This document shows, piece after piece, positions 38,556 through 47,133 of a stretch of 64,000 nt of DNA. The notes below the pieces were generated by a model. That model ran no database searches and was not told the origin of the DNA. It saw only the letters and a program-made list of their open reading frames with translations. How positions within the stretch are numbered: the stretch's first letter is position 1; every line of letters starts with the position of its first letter. Made by a program: the position numbers and the translations under genes. Where the stretch lies: positions 1 to 64,000 of the forward strand of contig NZ_RXLQ01000007.1 in assembly GCF_003953935.1 (NCBI RefSeq), in the 5' to 3' direction. Source of the stretch: Massilia atriviolacea. GTDB taxonomy: Bacteria > Pseudomonadota > Gammaproteobacteria > Burkholderiales > Burkholderiaceae_D.

Positions 38556-39350
38556 ATGCCAGTTTCTTCTCCGCCCGAGGCGTCGACCAAGAGTTCGGAT
38601 TGGACCGACGCGGAACTGGCCGCCTCGGTGCGCGCCTACGTGGCGATGCTGCGCCGCGAGCTGGCTGGCGAGTCCATCAATAAAGCGGAAGTGAACCGGC
38701 AATTGCGCGAGACGGCGCTGGCCGGGCGCACCAAGTCCGCTGTCGAATTTCGCATGCAAAATATTTCCTCCACCTTGTTCGATTTGCGCCTGCCGCACAT
38801 TGCCGGTTACCGGCCTGCACGCAACGTCGGCAGCAGCGTTAAGTTGCGCATCGAACAGATGCTGGAAGCGAACGGCCTGGAAACGCTGACGATGTTCCAG
38901 CGCACCGCCGACGAACGCGAACTGGCGCACAAGGTCACGGCACTGCTGCGTCAACCCGGCACCGGCAGCGTGCCGCTTGGCTCGGCCGCGCCCGCGCAAG
39001 TGCTGACGCAGTCGCTGCGCTATGTGCGCGATCCTGCGGTCAAGGCCTGGGTGCTCAAGGTCGCCGACGGCATCTGCGAAGGCTGCGACATGCCGGCGCC
39101 GTTCATGGGCACCGATGGCTTTCCCTACCTGGAAGTGCACCACGTCATGCCGCTGGCCAGCCACGGTTCGGATACAACCTCGAACAGCGCCGCCCTGTGC
39201 CCGAATTGCCATCGGCGTTGCCATTTGTCCCTGGACCGCGACGAATTCCGCCTGATGCTGTACGAAAAAATCCGCCGCCTCGTGCTTGAAGTGCCGGAAT
39301 CCATCCTGCTCGATAACGCCGAGTTCATCGACGAGCGCGACGATGCGTAA
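38556..39350 (+). CDS. HNH endonuclease
   Basis: A 264-residue nuclease. The N-terminal 90 residues are helical (AELAASVRAYVAMLRREL, TKSAVEFRMQNIS), as seen in HNH proteins linked to restriction. The HNH core is complete: CEGC, LEVHHVMPLASHGSD (His195, His196), then ALCPNCHRRCH. It could cut modified or foreign DNA. It lies 81 bases after the Hsp70 operon in the same direction; a shared role is possible but I see no overlap. Confidence 0.85.
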   Translation: MPVSSPPEASTKSSDWTDAELAASVRAYVAMLRRELAGESINKAEVNRQLRETALAGRTKSAVEFRMQNISSTLFDLRLPHIAGYRPARNVGSSVKLRIEQMLEANGLETLTMFQRTADERELAHKVTALLRQPGTGSVPLGSAAPAQVLTQSLRYVRDPAVKAWVLKVADGICEGCDMPAPFMGTDGFPYLEVHHVMPLASHGSDTTSNSAALCPNCHRRCHLSLDRDEFRLMLYEKIRRLVLEVPESILLDNAEFIDERDDA

Positions 39351-39443
39351 AGCGACACCGCACGCATCAAATCATGCAGCGCGACATCTTTTTCCGGCTT
39401 GCGCTACAGTAAGCTCCCTTTTGTCATTTTAGAAACATCCCAC

Positions 39444-40526
39444 ATGCGCGCCGCCCGATTGCCCCTCCTTCTTACTACCCTTTTTATTTCCACTGGCATT
39501 GCCCAGGCGGGCGAGCTGGAGCAGCAAATGCTGCGCTGCTCCGTGCTTGGCGACCCGAGCGCGCGGCTGGGATGTTTCGACACGCTGACCAAGGCCGCGA
39601 CGGCCGAGACGGTCGCCGGCAACCCGACGCCGGACCCGACCGTGGCCGCCGACCCGGCCAAGCGCGCGGCAGCCGCCGCCGAGCCGGCCAAGCCGATCCC
39701 GGCTGTCGCATCGGCTACCCCGGCGCCGCCGGAAACGCCGATTTCGCGCCTGGAGCAATTGTGGGAGCTGAGCGACGCCTCGCGCCGCGGCACCTTTGCC
39801 GTGCGTCCCCACCGCGAGAACTACCTGCTGGTGGCCAACTACAGCACCTCGTCGAACGACGCGCCCTACCGCGACTTCACTCCGTCCGGCCTGAAAACCA
39901 AGCGCGTCGAACTGACCTATCAGCTCAGCCTGAAAATGAAGGCGGCCGAGAAAGTCGCCGGCTTGCCGGTCGATATCTGGCTCGGCTATACCCAGCAGAG
40001 CTTCTGGCAGGCGTACAACCGTTCGCAATCGAGCCCCTTCCGCGAAACCAACTACCAGCCGGAAGTCATGGCGGTGGTGCCGATCAATAAATCGTTCGGC
40101 GGGATGAACCTGCGCTTCGTCAATTTCGGCCTGATTCACCAGTCGAACGGCCAGACCTCGACCCTGTCGCGCAGCTGGAACCGGATGTACACCGAATTCG
40201 GCGTCGATAACGGCAATTTCGCCCTCACCGCGCGCCTGTGGCGCCGCCTGGATAACGCCAAGTCCAACAACGATAATCCGGACATCACCGACTACCTGGC
40301 GCGCGGCGACGTGCGCGCCAGTTATCGCAAGGATGGCTATGAATATTCGATCATGGCGCGCCGGAATATGTCGACCGACCACGGCGCGATCCAGGCCGCG
40401 ATCGCGTATCCGCTGGCGACCAACCTGAAAGGCTATGTGCAGGTGTTTTCGGGTTACGGACAGAGCCTGATCGACTATAACTACTCGCAGCGTTCGGTGG
40501 GCGCCGGCTTTACCGTCGATTTCTGA
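39444..40526 (+). CDS. pldA: Outer-membrane phospholipase A (OMPLA)
   Basis: A 360-residue beta-barrel enzyme. A signal peptide ends in GIAQAG; a Cys-containing helix and an Ala/Pro linker follow; the barrel begins near residue 130. The active site LIHQSNGQ supplies His232 and Ser234, with Asn235 next, as in E. coli PldA. It hydrolyses phospholipids that reach the outer leaflet when the outer membrane is disturbed. The C-terminal VDF gives the aromatic end needed by BAM. Confidence 0.94.
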   Translation: MRAARLPLLLTTLFISTGIAQAGELEQQMLRCSVLGDPSARLGCFDTLTKAATAETVAGNPTPDPTVAADPAKRAAAAAEPAKPIPAVASATPAPPETPISRLEQLWELSDASRRGTFAVRPHRENYLLVANYSTSSNDAPYRDFTPSGLKTKRVELTYQLSLKMKAAEKVAGLPVDIWLGYTQQSFWQAYNRSQSSPFRETNYQPEVMAVVPINKSFGGMNLRFVNFGLIHQSNGQTSTLSRSWNRMYTEFGVDNGNFALTARLWRRLDNAKSNNDNPDITDYLARGDVRASYRKDGYEYSIMARRNMSTDHGAIQAAIAYPLATNLKGYVQVFSGYGQSLIDYNYSQRSVGAGFTVDF

Positions 40527-40549
40527 TCCGCCTTCTGGCGTCAGTATAA

Positions 40550-40575
40550 AAAACGGCCTCGAAAGAGGCCGTTTT
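40550..40575. terminator. Bidirectional terminator between pldA and the coiled-coil gene
   Basis: AAAACGGCCTC and GAGGCCGTTTT form a perfect 11-bp stem with a GAAA tetraloop. T-runs occur on both strands, so it can serve the convergent genes on either side. Confidence 0.9.
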
Positions 40576-40635
40576 CACGTTGACCGCCGCCGCCTGGCTC
40601 TGTCATTCTCGGCCTCGGCGGGCCCCTTGGCGGAA

Positions 40636-40716
40636 AATCCAAGTTTGTCGCTAGGCGGGCATGGCTTGGATTCCCGCCTGCGCGGGAAGTCATTTCTGCC
40701 GATGGCGGGAATGACG
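40636..40716. repeat. Second copy of the dispersed inverted repeat
   Basis: AATCCAAG (40636-40643) is inverted at 40665-40672, followed by the palindrome CCCGCCTGCGCGGG and a further imperfect GTCATT/AATGAC pair. The core CTTGGATTCCCGCCTGCG matches the right arm of the dnaN-gyrB element closely. Confidence 0.65.
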
Positions 40717-40746
40717 GTGCTACCGGCAGTGGCCGTGTTACTGACC

Positions 40747-41511
40747 TTATGCAACCGCCGGTTTACCCGACAGGCGTTGCAGGCGTTGCAGCGCGGTTTC
40801 GCCGGCCGTATCGTTCTGCACCGACTTGCGGATCGCATCGAGTTCCGCAGCCTGGTCGAGCGGCTTCTGGCCGATGTCGGCGACGATGCGCATGCCTTCG
40901 GCTTCGTTGCTCACTTCCTGGGCGCGGCGCGTCAGGGCGTTCAGGGCGGTCGAATTGCCGCGCATGCCGGTCAGGCCGGCCAGCTGGCTCTGGCGCTCGG
41001 CGCGCATCGCCTGCAGATCCTTCTGGGCCTGGGCCGCAGCCAGCTGCTGCAGCGCTTTCTTGGCCTGGGCGTCGAACTCGGCGAGCTGCTTGGAGAGCGC
41101 GTCGATGACCTTTTGCAGCTCGTCCATGTAGGCCTTGGCATCGGCTTCTTCCTGGATTTCTTGCGGCAGGCGGCTCTTGTTCGCTTCGAGTTCGTCGCAG
41201 AACAAGGTCACAGTCGCTTCCGAAATCTTGCCGGCGGCCAGGCGCTCGGCCAGGGTTGCCGTGGCTTTTTCGTCGTTGTCGATCAGGGCGCGCAGTTTGA
41301 CCACATCCTGGTGTTCCTTTTCGAAAGAGGAACGCGCCGATGCCAGCACTTGCGCGGTGGCGCGCAGGGTGTCCGCCAGGCGGTCGCGGTCGGCTTCGGT
41401 CGCCGTTTCAGGGTCAAAATTGGCGATCGCTGACGATATACGGTCGCCCAGCACGCCGAAGTGCTTCGAAATCAAACGCGCCGTCAGTCCCCATCCACTT
41501 GCATTGCTCAT
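40747..41511 (-). CDS. Coiled-coil protein, possibly PspA/YjfJ-like
   Basis: A 254-residue soluble protein that is helical throughout, with long heptad-like stretches (about 60-190, EELEANKSRL, QKVIDALSKQLAEFDAQAKKALQQLAAAQ). There is no signal peptide. Length and helix pattern suit the PspA/IM30 class. Its partner two genes upstream is a DUF2491 (YjfK-like) protein, and in E. coli yjfJ, a PspA-type gene, sits next to yjfK. That context, not sequence identity, is the basis of the guess. Confidence 0.65.
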   Translation of the reverse strand: MSNASGWGLTARLISKHFGVLGDRISSAIANFDPETATEADRDRLADTLRATAQVLASARSSFEKEHQDVVKLRALIDNDEKATATLAERLAAGKISEATVTLFCDELEANKSRLPQEIQEEADAKAYMDELQKVIDALSKQLAEFDAQAKKALQQLAAAQAQKDLQAMRAERQSQLAGLTGMRGNSTALNALTRRAQEVSNEAEGMRIVADIGQKPLDQAAELDAIRKSVQNDTAGETALQRLQRLSGKPAVA

Positions 41512-41556
41512 CTTGAATCCCTTTCGTTGTTAAATAAAACTGCCTTTACCGCGCCG

Positions 41557-42345
41557 TTACTGGATAACGACCCGTTCTTGCTCCACCGGTAAGCCAATGA
41601 CGAAATCGACATGGATACCGCGTTTCGAGTGATCGCCATTCACGCTGGAGAGGATCTCCGTCGTGATCAGCAAATATTCGCTGCCGCCGCCCGGCAATTC
41701 GCGCACGTACGGCATGAAATACATTTCCTGCTTGAGTCCCTTGACTCCGCCGGCATCGTCGATCCGGGTTTCGGTGCCCTTGAAGGGACTCACGAAAGCG
41801 GCATTGCGCTCGCCCGCGTCGCGCACATAATCGAGGCGGTCGCTGTCGCCGAATACCGTGGCCAGTTCGTCCGCGCTCAGGCCGACGTCGCCGAGCTGCT
41901 CGCGCCACAGGGTGTAGGTCTGGTCGCCCAGGCCATAGCCGGCACGGCCGGTGTAGGCATCCTGGTCGTCCGCCGTCTCGGGAATCACGCGCGCCAGCTG
42001 GGTGCAGTACATGATCTCGGCGACCTGGTTTTTTTCGTCGGCGTACAACTGCAAGAACTTCTCCTTGGCGTCATCGTCGCCCTTGGCCAGGTAATAGCGA
42101 TACAGGCCGCCCGCCAGATTGAGCTTGATCTGCGATACCGCCTGGATCAGGGTATCGGTGTCGCGCGGCATGGCGATCAGCGAGCCGTTGGCCTGGGCCC
42201 GGATCAGCGGCGACATCTGCAGCTTGAGCATGCCGCCGATGCGCGCCCCCATGGGCAAGCCCTCGTCTTCGCGCCGGACCTTGCCATCGGCGCCATGTTT
42301 GCCGGCGATGCCGCGCATATAGTCGAATGCGTTCTTCCAACCCAT
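41557..42345 (-). CDS. DUF2491-family protein (YjfK-like)
   Basis: A 262-residue soluble protein. Features include LPMGARIGGMLKLQMSPLIRAQ, LYRYYLAKGDDDAKEKFLQLY and a beta-rich end, all consistent with DUF2491. The function is unknown; YjfK-type genes travel with PspA-like and channel-like genes in stress-linked clusters. The ATG at 42345 (MGWKN) has AGGAA seven bases upstream and follows the preceding gene's stop by one base; a TTG 15 bases earlier is less likely. Confidence 0.82.
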   Translation of the reverse strand: MGWKNAFDYMRGIAGKHGADGKVRREDEGLPMGARIGGMLKLQMSPLIRAQANGSLIAMPRDTDTLIQAVSQIKLNLAGGLYRYYLAKGDDDAKEKFLQLYADEKNQVAEIMYCTQLARVIPETADDQDAYTGRAGYGLGDQTYTLWREQLGDVGLSADELATVFGDSDRLDYVRDAGERNAAFVSPFKGTETRIDDAGGVKGLKQEMYFMPYVRELPGGGSEYLLITTEILSSVNGDHSKRGIHVDFVIGLPVEQERVVIQ

Positions 42346-42346
42346 C

Positions 42347-43309
42347 TCAGTTCCTGTCAAAAGAATAGTTTGCCGTGCTTGGCGCCTTGCCGCGCCTTAA
42401 AAACTTCCATCCCAGATAAGCGATCCAGCCCAGCACCGACAGAATCACCAGCCACACGAAGGTGCGCAGCATCGATGCGCCGAGCGAGCGTTCCGGCGCT
42501 GCCTGCACCGCGCCGGCGGGGCCGGGCATGCTGGCGCTGCTGCCCGGTGCGCTGCCGGTCATGCCGCTGTTGCTGGTATTGCCCGGATAGCCGCTGCCCG
42601 CATGCGAATTGGACATCGAGCGGCCCAGCAGGAAACCGAGGATCGCATTGCCCATCCCGTTGTTATTATTCTGCGGGACGATAATCGGCGCCGGCATCGA
42701 ATTGCCGTTGTACTGGCCATTCCGGTTACCGCTGTACTGCCCACTATTGCCATACTGCCCACTATTGCCATACTGCCCCGCCCCCTGCGATCCGTACTGG
42801 CCGCCCGGCTGGATCGGCGGCACCGGCCGGATGTCGCGCGGCGCATTCGCCGCCTGCTCGGCCGCGCGGCGCGCTTCCAGGGTGCGCAAGGCGTTCGCCT
42901 CGGCGCTGCTCTTGTTCAAGCGCTGCGACAGCACCGAATCCGACTTTTGCTGCGCGCCGCTGTCTTGCCGGGCCGGCGCCCCGCCAAAGGAGCCGAAACC
43001 GCCGAACGATCCCTTCTTCTCCGCCTTGCCCGACTCCGCACTGCCGCCCTGCGACCAGGCCGAACCCGACTTTTGCGGCGCCGGCTCCGAAGAACGGCTG
43101 CCGAAGGAGCCAAACGACGTGTTCTTCGACGATGTTGACCGATTGCTACTTGTAGGACTGGATTTTTGGGAGGAAAATCCACTCTTGAACGAGCTCGAAC
43201 CTGAGCTCGACCGCGAACTCGAACTGGACGACGGCTTCGCCGCGGCCGTGACGGTGGTCGCGGCGGGTAGCAGCAGCGCCAGCAGCAACATGATCTGGGT
43301 TGACTTCAT
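42347..43309 (-). CDS. Ser/Gly-rich exported or membrane-tethered protein with tandem repeats
   Basis: A 320-residue low-complexity protein. A signal peptide (MKSTQIMLLLALLLPAA) leads into a Ser-rich region (20-75), a FGGFGSFGG stretch, a short coiled segment (RTLEARRAAEQAAN) and GQYGNS repeats encoded by an 18-base tandem repeat at about 42734-42780. A single hydrophobic helix near the C-terminus (WLVILSVLGWIAYLGW) is followed by basic residues, so the chain could span the membrane. Similar proteins accompany DUF2491 clusters. Coupled to the DUF2491 gene. Confidence 0.75.
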   Translation of the reverse strand: MKSTQIMLLLALLLPAATTVTAAAKPSSSSSSRSSSGSSSFKSGFSSQKSSPTSSNRSTSSKNTSFGSFGSRSSEPAPQKSGSAWSQGGSAESGKAEKKGSFGGFGSFGGAPARQDSGAQQKSDSVLSQRLNKSSAEANALRTLEARRAAEQAANAPRDIRPVPPIQPGGQYGSQGAGQYGNSGQYGNSGQYSGNRNGQYNGNSMPAPIIVPQNNNNGMGNAILGFLLGRSMSNSHAGSGYPGNTSNSGMTGSAPGSSASMPGPAGAVQAAPERSLGASMLRTFVWLVILSVLGWIAYLGWKFLRRGKAPSTANYSFDRN

Positions 43310-43393
43310 TTTTCGTAGGCCGGGTTGAAGGTTGAAAGAAGCATAACAGCACATAGTCTGCCAATGCACCGGTAAAAACAGGCAAGATTCACC

Positions 43394-43879
43394 ATGACTC
43401 GTAAATATCTGGACATGAACCAGCACGATGCGCTGTACAGCGTGGCGCGCCGCTATCCGGGCGGCCTGGAGATGCTGGCCAAGGACATCGGCATTTCCGC
43501 CAATGTCCTGCGCAACAAGCTCTCGCCCACCATTTCATCACATTACCCCTCGTTCGAGGAAGTTTCCGTCATCGTCGAGCATTGCCACAAGGCCGGGGTG
43601 CAGGAAGCGATGATGCCGCTGCATGCCCTGCTGAACCGGCACGGCATGGCCGCCTTCATCGTGCCGCAGCCGGAACAGGTGGGCCGCGACGACCTGTCGC
43701 AGACGGTGTGCCGGGTCATGAGCGAAGTCGGGGCCGTGGCCGAGGCCGTGTCTGAGGCGCTGATGGATGGCGTGGTCACCAGCGCCGAAGCGGACCTGAT
43801 CGAGCGCGAATTTCATTCCGCTTTGTCGGCCTTGGGTGAATGGCGCGCGCGCTTGCGCATGCGGACCGGCGCGACCTGA
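43394..43879 (+). CDS. Phage regulatory CII-like protein
   Basis: A 161-residue protein with the pattern of the phage CII/CP76 regulator family: MNQHDALYSVARRYPGGLEMLAKDIGISANVLRNKLSP (a helix-turn-helix, quoted in part) and a helical C-terminus. Many Betaproteobacteria hold such genes outside any prophage. No phage structural genes are near. It is divergent from the Ser/Gly-rich gene and could regulate that cluster. Confidence 0.8.
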   Translation: MTRKYLDMNQHDALYSVARRYPGGLEMLAKDIGISANVLRNKLSPTISSHYPSFEEVSVIVEHCHKAGVQEAMMPLHALLNRHGMAAFIVPQPEQVGRDDLSQTVCRVMSEVGAVAEAVSEALMDGVVTSAEADLIEREFHSALSALGEWRARLRMRTGAT

Positions 43880-43900
43880 GGTCGCGGCCTGGCCGGCGGC

Positions 43901-44314
43901 CTAGCGCGCCGGCGGCGGCGGTGCGGACGGCTTGAGCGAACGCAGGAACAGGCCGAGTCCGCCGATCGCCAGCACCAGGATGCAGATCAGTTCGAAGGCC
44001 GACATGGTGCGCAGGCTCATGTTGACCGAGGAAATCACGCCGAAGACCAGCGCCGCGAACGAGCACAGGGCGATCAGCCAGCCGAGGTAATTCCTGGAAT
44101 TGTAGAACACCATGCCGATGCCGATCATCATCGGAATCATCACCATCCCGCCGCTGATCCCGTAGCCGGAGCCGACGCTGAACAAGCGCGAGCTGAAACC
44201 GAAATTCGAGCTGACCACGATTCCGTTAAGCAGTAAATAGAAGCCCCCGCACATCATGATCAGGCCGAGAAAAAACTGGCCCGTGCCGCCGCTGGTGCCA
44301 CCTGCTCCATTCAT
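43901..44314 (-). CDS. Four-helix membrane protein of unknown function
   Basis: A 137-residue protein with four predicted transmembrane helices (about 13-30, 50-70, 75-93 and 103-123) and a Pro-rich C-terminal end. No motif suggests a function. The ATG at 44314 is preceded by GGAG; an in-frame TTG upstream is less likely. It is convergent with the CII-like gene. Confidence 0.75.
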   Translation of the reverse strand: MNGAGGTSGGTGQFFLGLIMMCGGFYLLLNGIVVSSNFGFSSRLFSVGSGYGISGGMVMIPMMIGIGMVFYNSRNYLGWLIALCSFAALVFGVISSVNMSLRTMSAFELICILVLAIGGLGLFLRSLKPSAPPPPAR

Positions 44315-44434
44315 GTGCAAATCTCCGCTGTTCAAATAATGTCGACACTATAACAAAAAGTAATTGCGGTAAACATATCCACTGAATGGGAAGATGAAAC
44401 AAGGTGTTGCCGGACGGCTTATGTCTGTTCTCCG

Positions 44435-45622
44435 CTACACCAGCGCGGGAACCGGTTCGCTGACCACCACGCGGTTGCGGCCCTGGCGCTTGGCCTGGTA
44501 CAGGGCCTGGTCGGCGGCGCGCAGCAGGGCTGCGGCATTGTCGCCGGCGCAGGGCAGGCCGATGGTCACGCCCACGCTCACGCTCAGGCTGCCCAGCTCG
44601 CTGTCGAGATGCGCGATCCGCAGCGCCGCCACCGCCGCCGCCAGCGCCTCGCCCATGGCCCGCAATTCGCCGGGGACCGGGTCGTACCACACCACGGCGA
44701 ATTCCTCGCCGCCGTAGCGCGCGGTCAGGTCGAGCGGGCGGCGCGCCTGGGCGGCGATGACATCGGCGACGGCTTTCAGGGCGGCGTCGCCGGGCGCGTG
44801 TCCGTAGCGGTCGTTATAACGCTTGAAATAATCGATATCGATCATGGCGATCGCCACCGCCTGGCGGTCGCGCAGGGCCTGGCGCCAGATGCGCTCCAGA
44901 TGGATATTCAGGGTGCGCCGGTTGGACAGTCCGGTCAGGCCGTCGAGGGCCGCCAGTTCATGCAGCAGGGTATTGACCAGGAAGGTGGTGCGGATGCTGT
45001 GTTCCAGGAAGTAGGCGCCGTACGCGCCCACCCCATTGGCCGCGCACATGAACACGATCTGGTACAGGCGCGCGCGGGGATCGGTTTGCAGCCAGAATTC
45101 CATGATCACGAAGGCGCACAAGGTCACCACATTGACCAGCAGCGCGCGGCGCCATGTGAGGCCGGCGATCAGGTACACGAACAAGGCCACCAGCAGGATG
45201 CCCTCGTACGGGATCTGGTAGCCGACAGCGAGCGCGCTGCCGATCACCGCGACGGTACTCAGTCCGATGACCAGGGCGGCCGCGAAGACCGCCGTTCCCA
45301 GATGCGCACGCCAGACGGCGCGGTAGCTGGCCAGCAGCACCACGATCAGACTCGGGATAATCAGCGCGAGGCGGATGCTGACCGTGCGCGCCGACACGTA
45401 CGCCGGCAAGGTGGCCAGGTCGAGGATCACAAACAGCAGGAACAGGACGATGCACATATACGTCACCAGGCGCACGCGCGCCACATGCCCCTGCAGATAG
45501 AATGCGCGGAATTGCTGTTCCAGCTCGTCGTCGAAACGCAGCCAGCGATATCCCTGCTCCAGAGCGCGCCGGTGCGGCGACAGGCTGGCGTTATTGAGTA
45601 ACTCCGGATCGATTTTCAGCAT
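44435..45622 (-). CDS. Membrane-bound diguanylate cyclase (GGDEF)
   Basis: A 395-residue protein. About six transmembrane helices fill residues 50-210 and serve as the sensor. The GGDEF domain starts after LDGLTGLSNRR and has the active GGEEF (304-308). An RxxD inhibition site (R295-P-L-D298) lies five residues ahead of it, so feedback by c-di-GMP is expected. It makes c-di-GMP from two GTP. Confidence 0.93.
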   Translation of the reverse strand: MLKIDPELLNNASLSPHRRALEQGYRWLRFDDELEQQFRAFYLQGHVARVRLVTYMCIVLFLLFVILDLATLPAYVSARTVSIRLALIIPSLIVVLLASYRAVWRAHLGTAVFAAALVIGLSTVAVIGSALAVGYQIPYEGILLVALFVYLIAGLTWRRALLVNVVTLCAFVIMEFWLQTDPRARLYQIVFMCAANGVGAYGAYFLEHSIRTTFLVNTLLHELAALDGLTGLSNRRTLNIHLERIWRQALRDRQAVAIAMIDIDYFKRYNDRYGHAPGDAALKAVADVIAAQARRPLDLTARYGGEEFAVVWYDPVPGELRAMGEALAAAVAALRIAHLDSELGSLSVSVGVTIGLPCAGDNAAALLRAADQALYQAKRQGRNRVVVSEPVPALV

Positions 45623-45782
45623 GGGCGGCGCGGAAGATGAGTTGAGGCGGCCAGCCCATCATACGCGTGAGCGTGCGCGCACAGCGCATGGCTTGCATGC
45701 ATGTCGTTATCCGCGTGCGCGTGGAGATACAGGCCGGTCCGGGCTATGATGAATCATCTCAATCAAGCGGAAAGCAAGGACC

Positions 45783-46784
45783 ATGAAAATCGCCATTTTC
45801 AGCACCCAGCCCTACGACCGGCGCTTTCTGGACGAAGCGCTGGCGGCGCGCGATGCGGGCCGGGATATCGAACTGGTGTACCAGGAAGCGGCGCTGGCGC
45901 TGCACACGGTGGCGCTGGCGCAGGGCTGCGACGCGGTATGCGCTTTCGTCAACGACCGGCTCGATGCGCCGGTACTGGAAGCACTGCACCGATTGGGCGT
46001 GCGCGCGCTGCTGATGCGTTGCGCGGGGTTTAACAACGTCGATATCGAGGCCGCGCAGCGGCTGGGATTTTTCGTCGCGCGCGTGCCGGCCTATTCGCCG
46101 GAAGCGGTGGCCGAACATACGCTGGCGCTGATCCTGACGCTCAACCGCAACACGCACCGCGCGTATGCGCGTGTCCGCGAGGGAAATTTTTCGCTCGATG
46201 GACTGCTGGGCAGCAATCTGCACGGAAAGACCGCCGGGGTGGTCGGGACCGGCAAGATCGGGCTGGCCACGGCGCGCATCCTGAAGGGCTTCGGCTGCCG
46301 CGTACTCGGGCACGATCCGTATCCGGCGCCCGAATTCGACGCGCTGGGGACGCTGGTGGACTTGCCGGCCTTGCTGGCGGAATCGGACATCGTTTCGCTG
46401 CATTGTCCGCTGCTCGATGCGACCCGGCACATGATCAACCGCGACAGCCTGGCGCGCATGAAGCGCGGAGCGATGCTGGTCAATACCTCGCGCGGCGCGC
46501 TGATCGATACGCCGGCCGTGATCGAGGCCCTCAAATCGCGCCAGCTGGGCTTCCTGGCGATCGACGTGTACGAGCAGGAAGCGTCGCTGTTCTTCCACGA
46601 CCGCTCGGGCGATATCATCGAGGACGATGTGTTCCAGCGCTTGATGACCTTTCCGAACGTGCTGGTCACAGGGCACCAGGGTTTCTTTACGGTGGAGGCG
46701 ATGCGCGAGATTGCGGAGGTGACGTTGGGGAATATCGAGTGTTTTATTGGAGGCATACATTGTGCTAATAGAATCGCTCCTTGA
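45783..46784 (+). CDS. ldhA: D-lactate dehydrogenase (fermentative, NAD-dependent)
   Basis: A 333-residue 2-hydroxyacid dehydrogenase close to E. coli LdhA along its whole length: RCAGFNNVDIEAA, VPAYSPEAVAEHTLAL, the Rossmann GTGKIG, catalytic Arg in NTSRGALID, Glu in DVYEQEASLFF and His in TGHQGFF. It interconverts pyruvate and D-lactate. AAGGA precedes the ATG. It is the last core-like gene before the low-G+C island, and its final codons show a drop in G+C. Confidence 0.93.
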   Translation: MKIAIFSTQPYDRRFLDEALAARDAGRDIELVYQEAALALHTVALAQGCDAVCAFVNDRLDAPVLEALHRLGVRALLMRCAGFNNVDIEAAQRLGFFVARVPAYSPEAVAEHTLALILTLNRNTHRAYARVREGNFSLDGLLGSNLHGKTAGVVGTGKIGLATARILKGFGCRVLGHDPYPAPEFDALGTLVDLPALLAESDIVSLHCPLLDATRHMINRDSLARMKRGAMLVNTSRGALIDTPAVIEALKSRQLGFLAIDVYEQEASLFFHDRSGDIIEDDVFQRLMTFPNVLVTGHQGFFTVEAMREIAEVTLGNIECFIGGIHCANRIAP

Positions 46785-46851
46785 GCCCATCCTGTCGGCA
46801 CAAGCCGGAGACCGTACATGACTGGAATAATCAGCTCCTAATGACACTGTG

Positions 46852-47133
46852 ATGGTTGGGCGAGCGGAGCAAGCCTTCCGCGATGCCTTTGAGCGCCTCA
46901 AATCGAATCAGCCACTTCGGCTGGCGAAAGGCACTTTGATGTCCCAGAATAACGTTGCCAAGGACACTGGCTGCGATCCGTCTGCCCTCAACAAATCGCG
47001 CTATCCAGCCCTGATAGCCGAAAGACAACCTGGCTCCACGATCACCCTGTTGTGCCAGGCAAATCGCAAGCGAAAACTATTGCCGGTCAACGGAACAAGA
47101 ATCGTTCCCAGAAGTTTCGAACTGATGAAGTGA
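46852..47133 (+). CDS. Small island-associated protein, probably a decayed remnant
   Basis: A 93-residue product. The first 55 residues (AEQAFRDAFERLKSN, SQNNVAKDTGCDPSALNKSRYP) resemble a short helix-turn-helix-like protein that I recall beside tyrosine-recombinase clusters on genomic islands. The rest (about 60-93) loses that pattern, which points to a frameshift or truncation. I prefer ATG 46852 over the adjacent GTG 46849. It marks the left part of the island. Confidence 0.5.
   Translation: MVGRAEQAFRDAFERLKSNQPLRLAKGTLMSQNNVAKDTGCDPSALNKSRYPALIAERQPGSTITLLCQANRKRKLLPVNGTRIVPRSFELMK

Noticed and set aside
43394-43879. Prophage suspected from the CII-like regulator
   Set aside because: No integrase, structural, lysis or packaging genes lie within 10 kb on either side. 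Such genes are common outside prophages.
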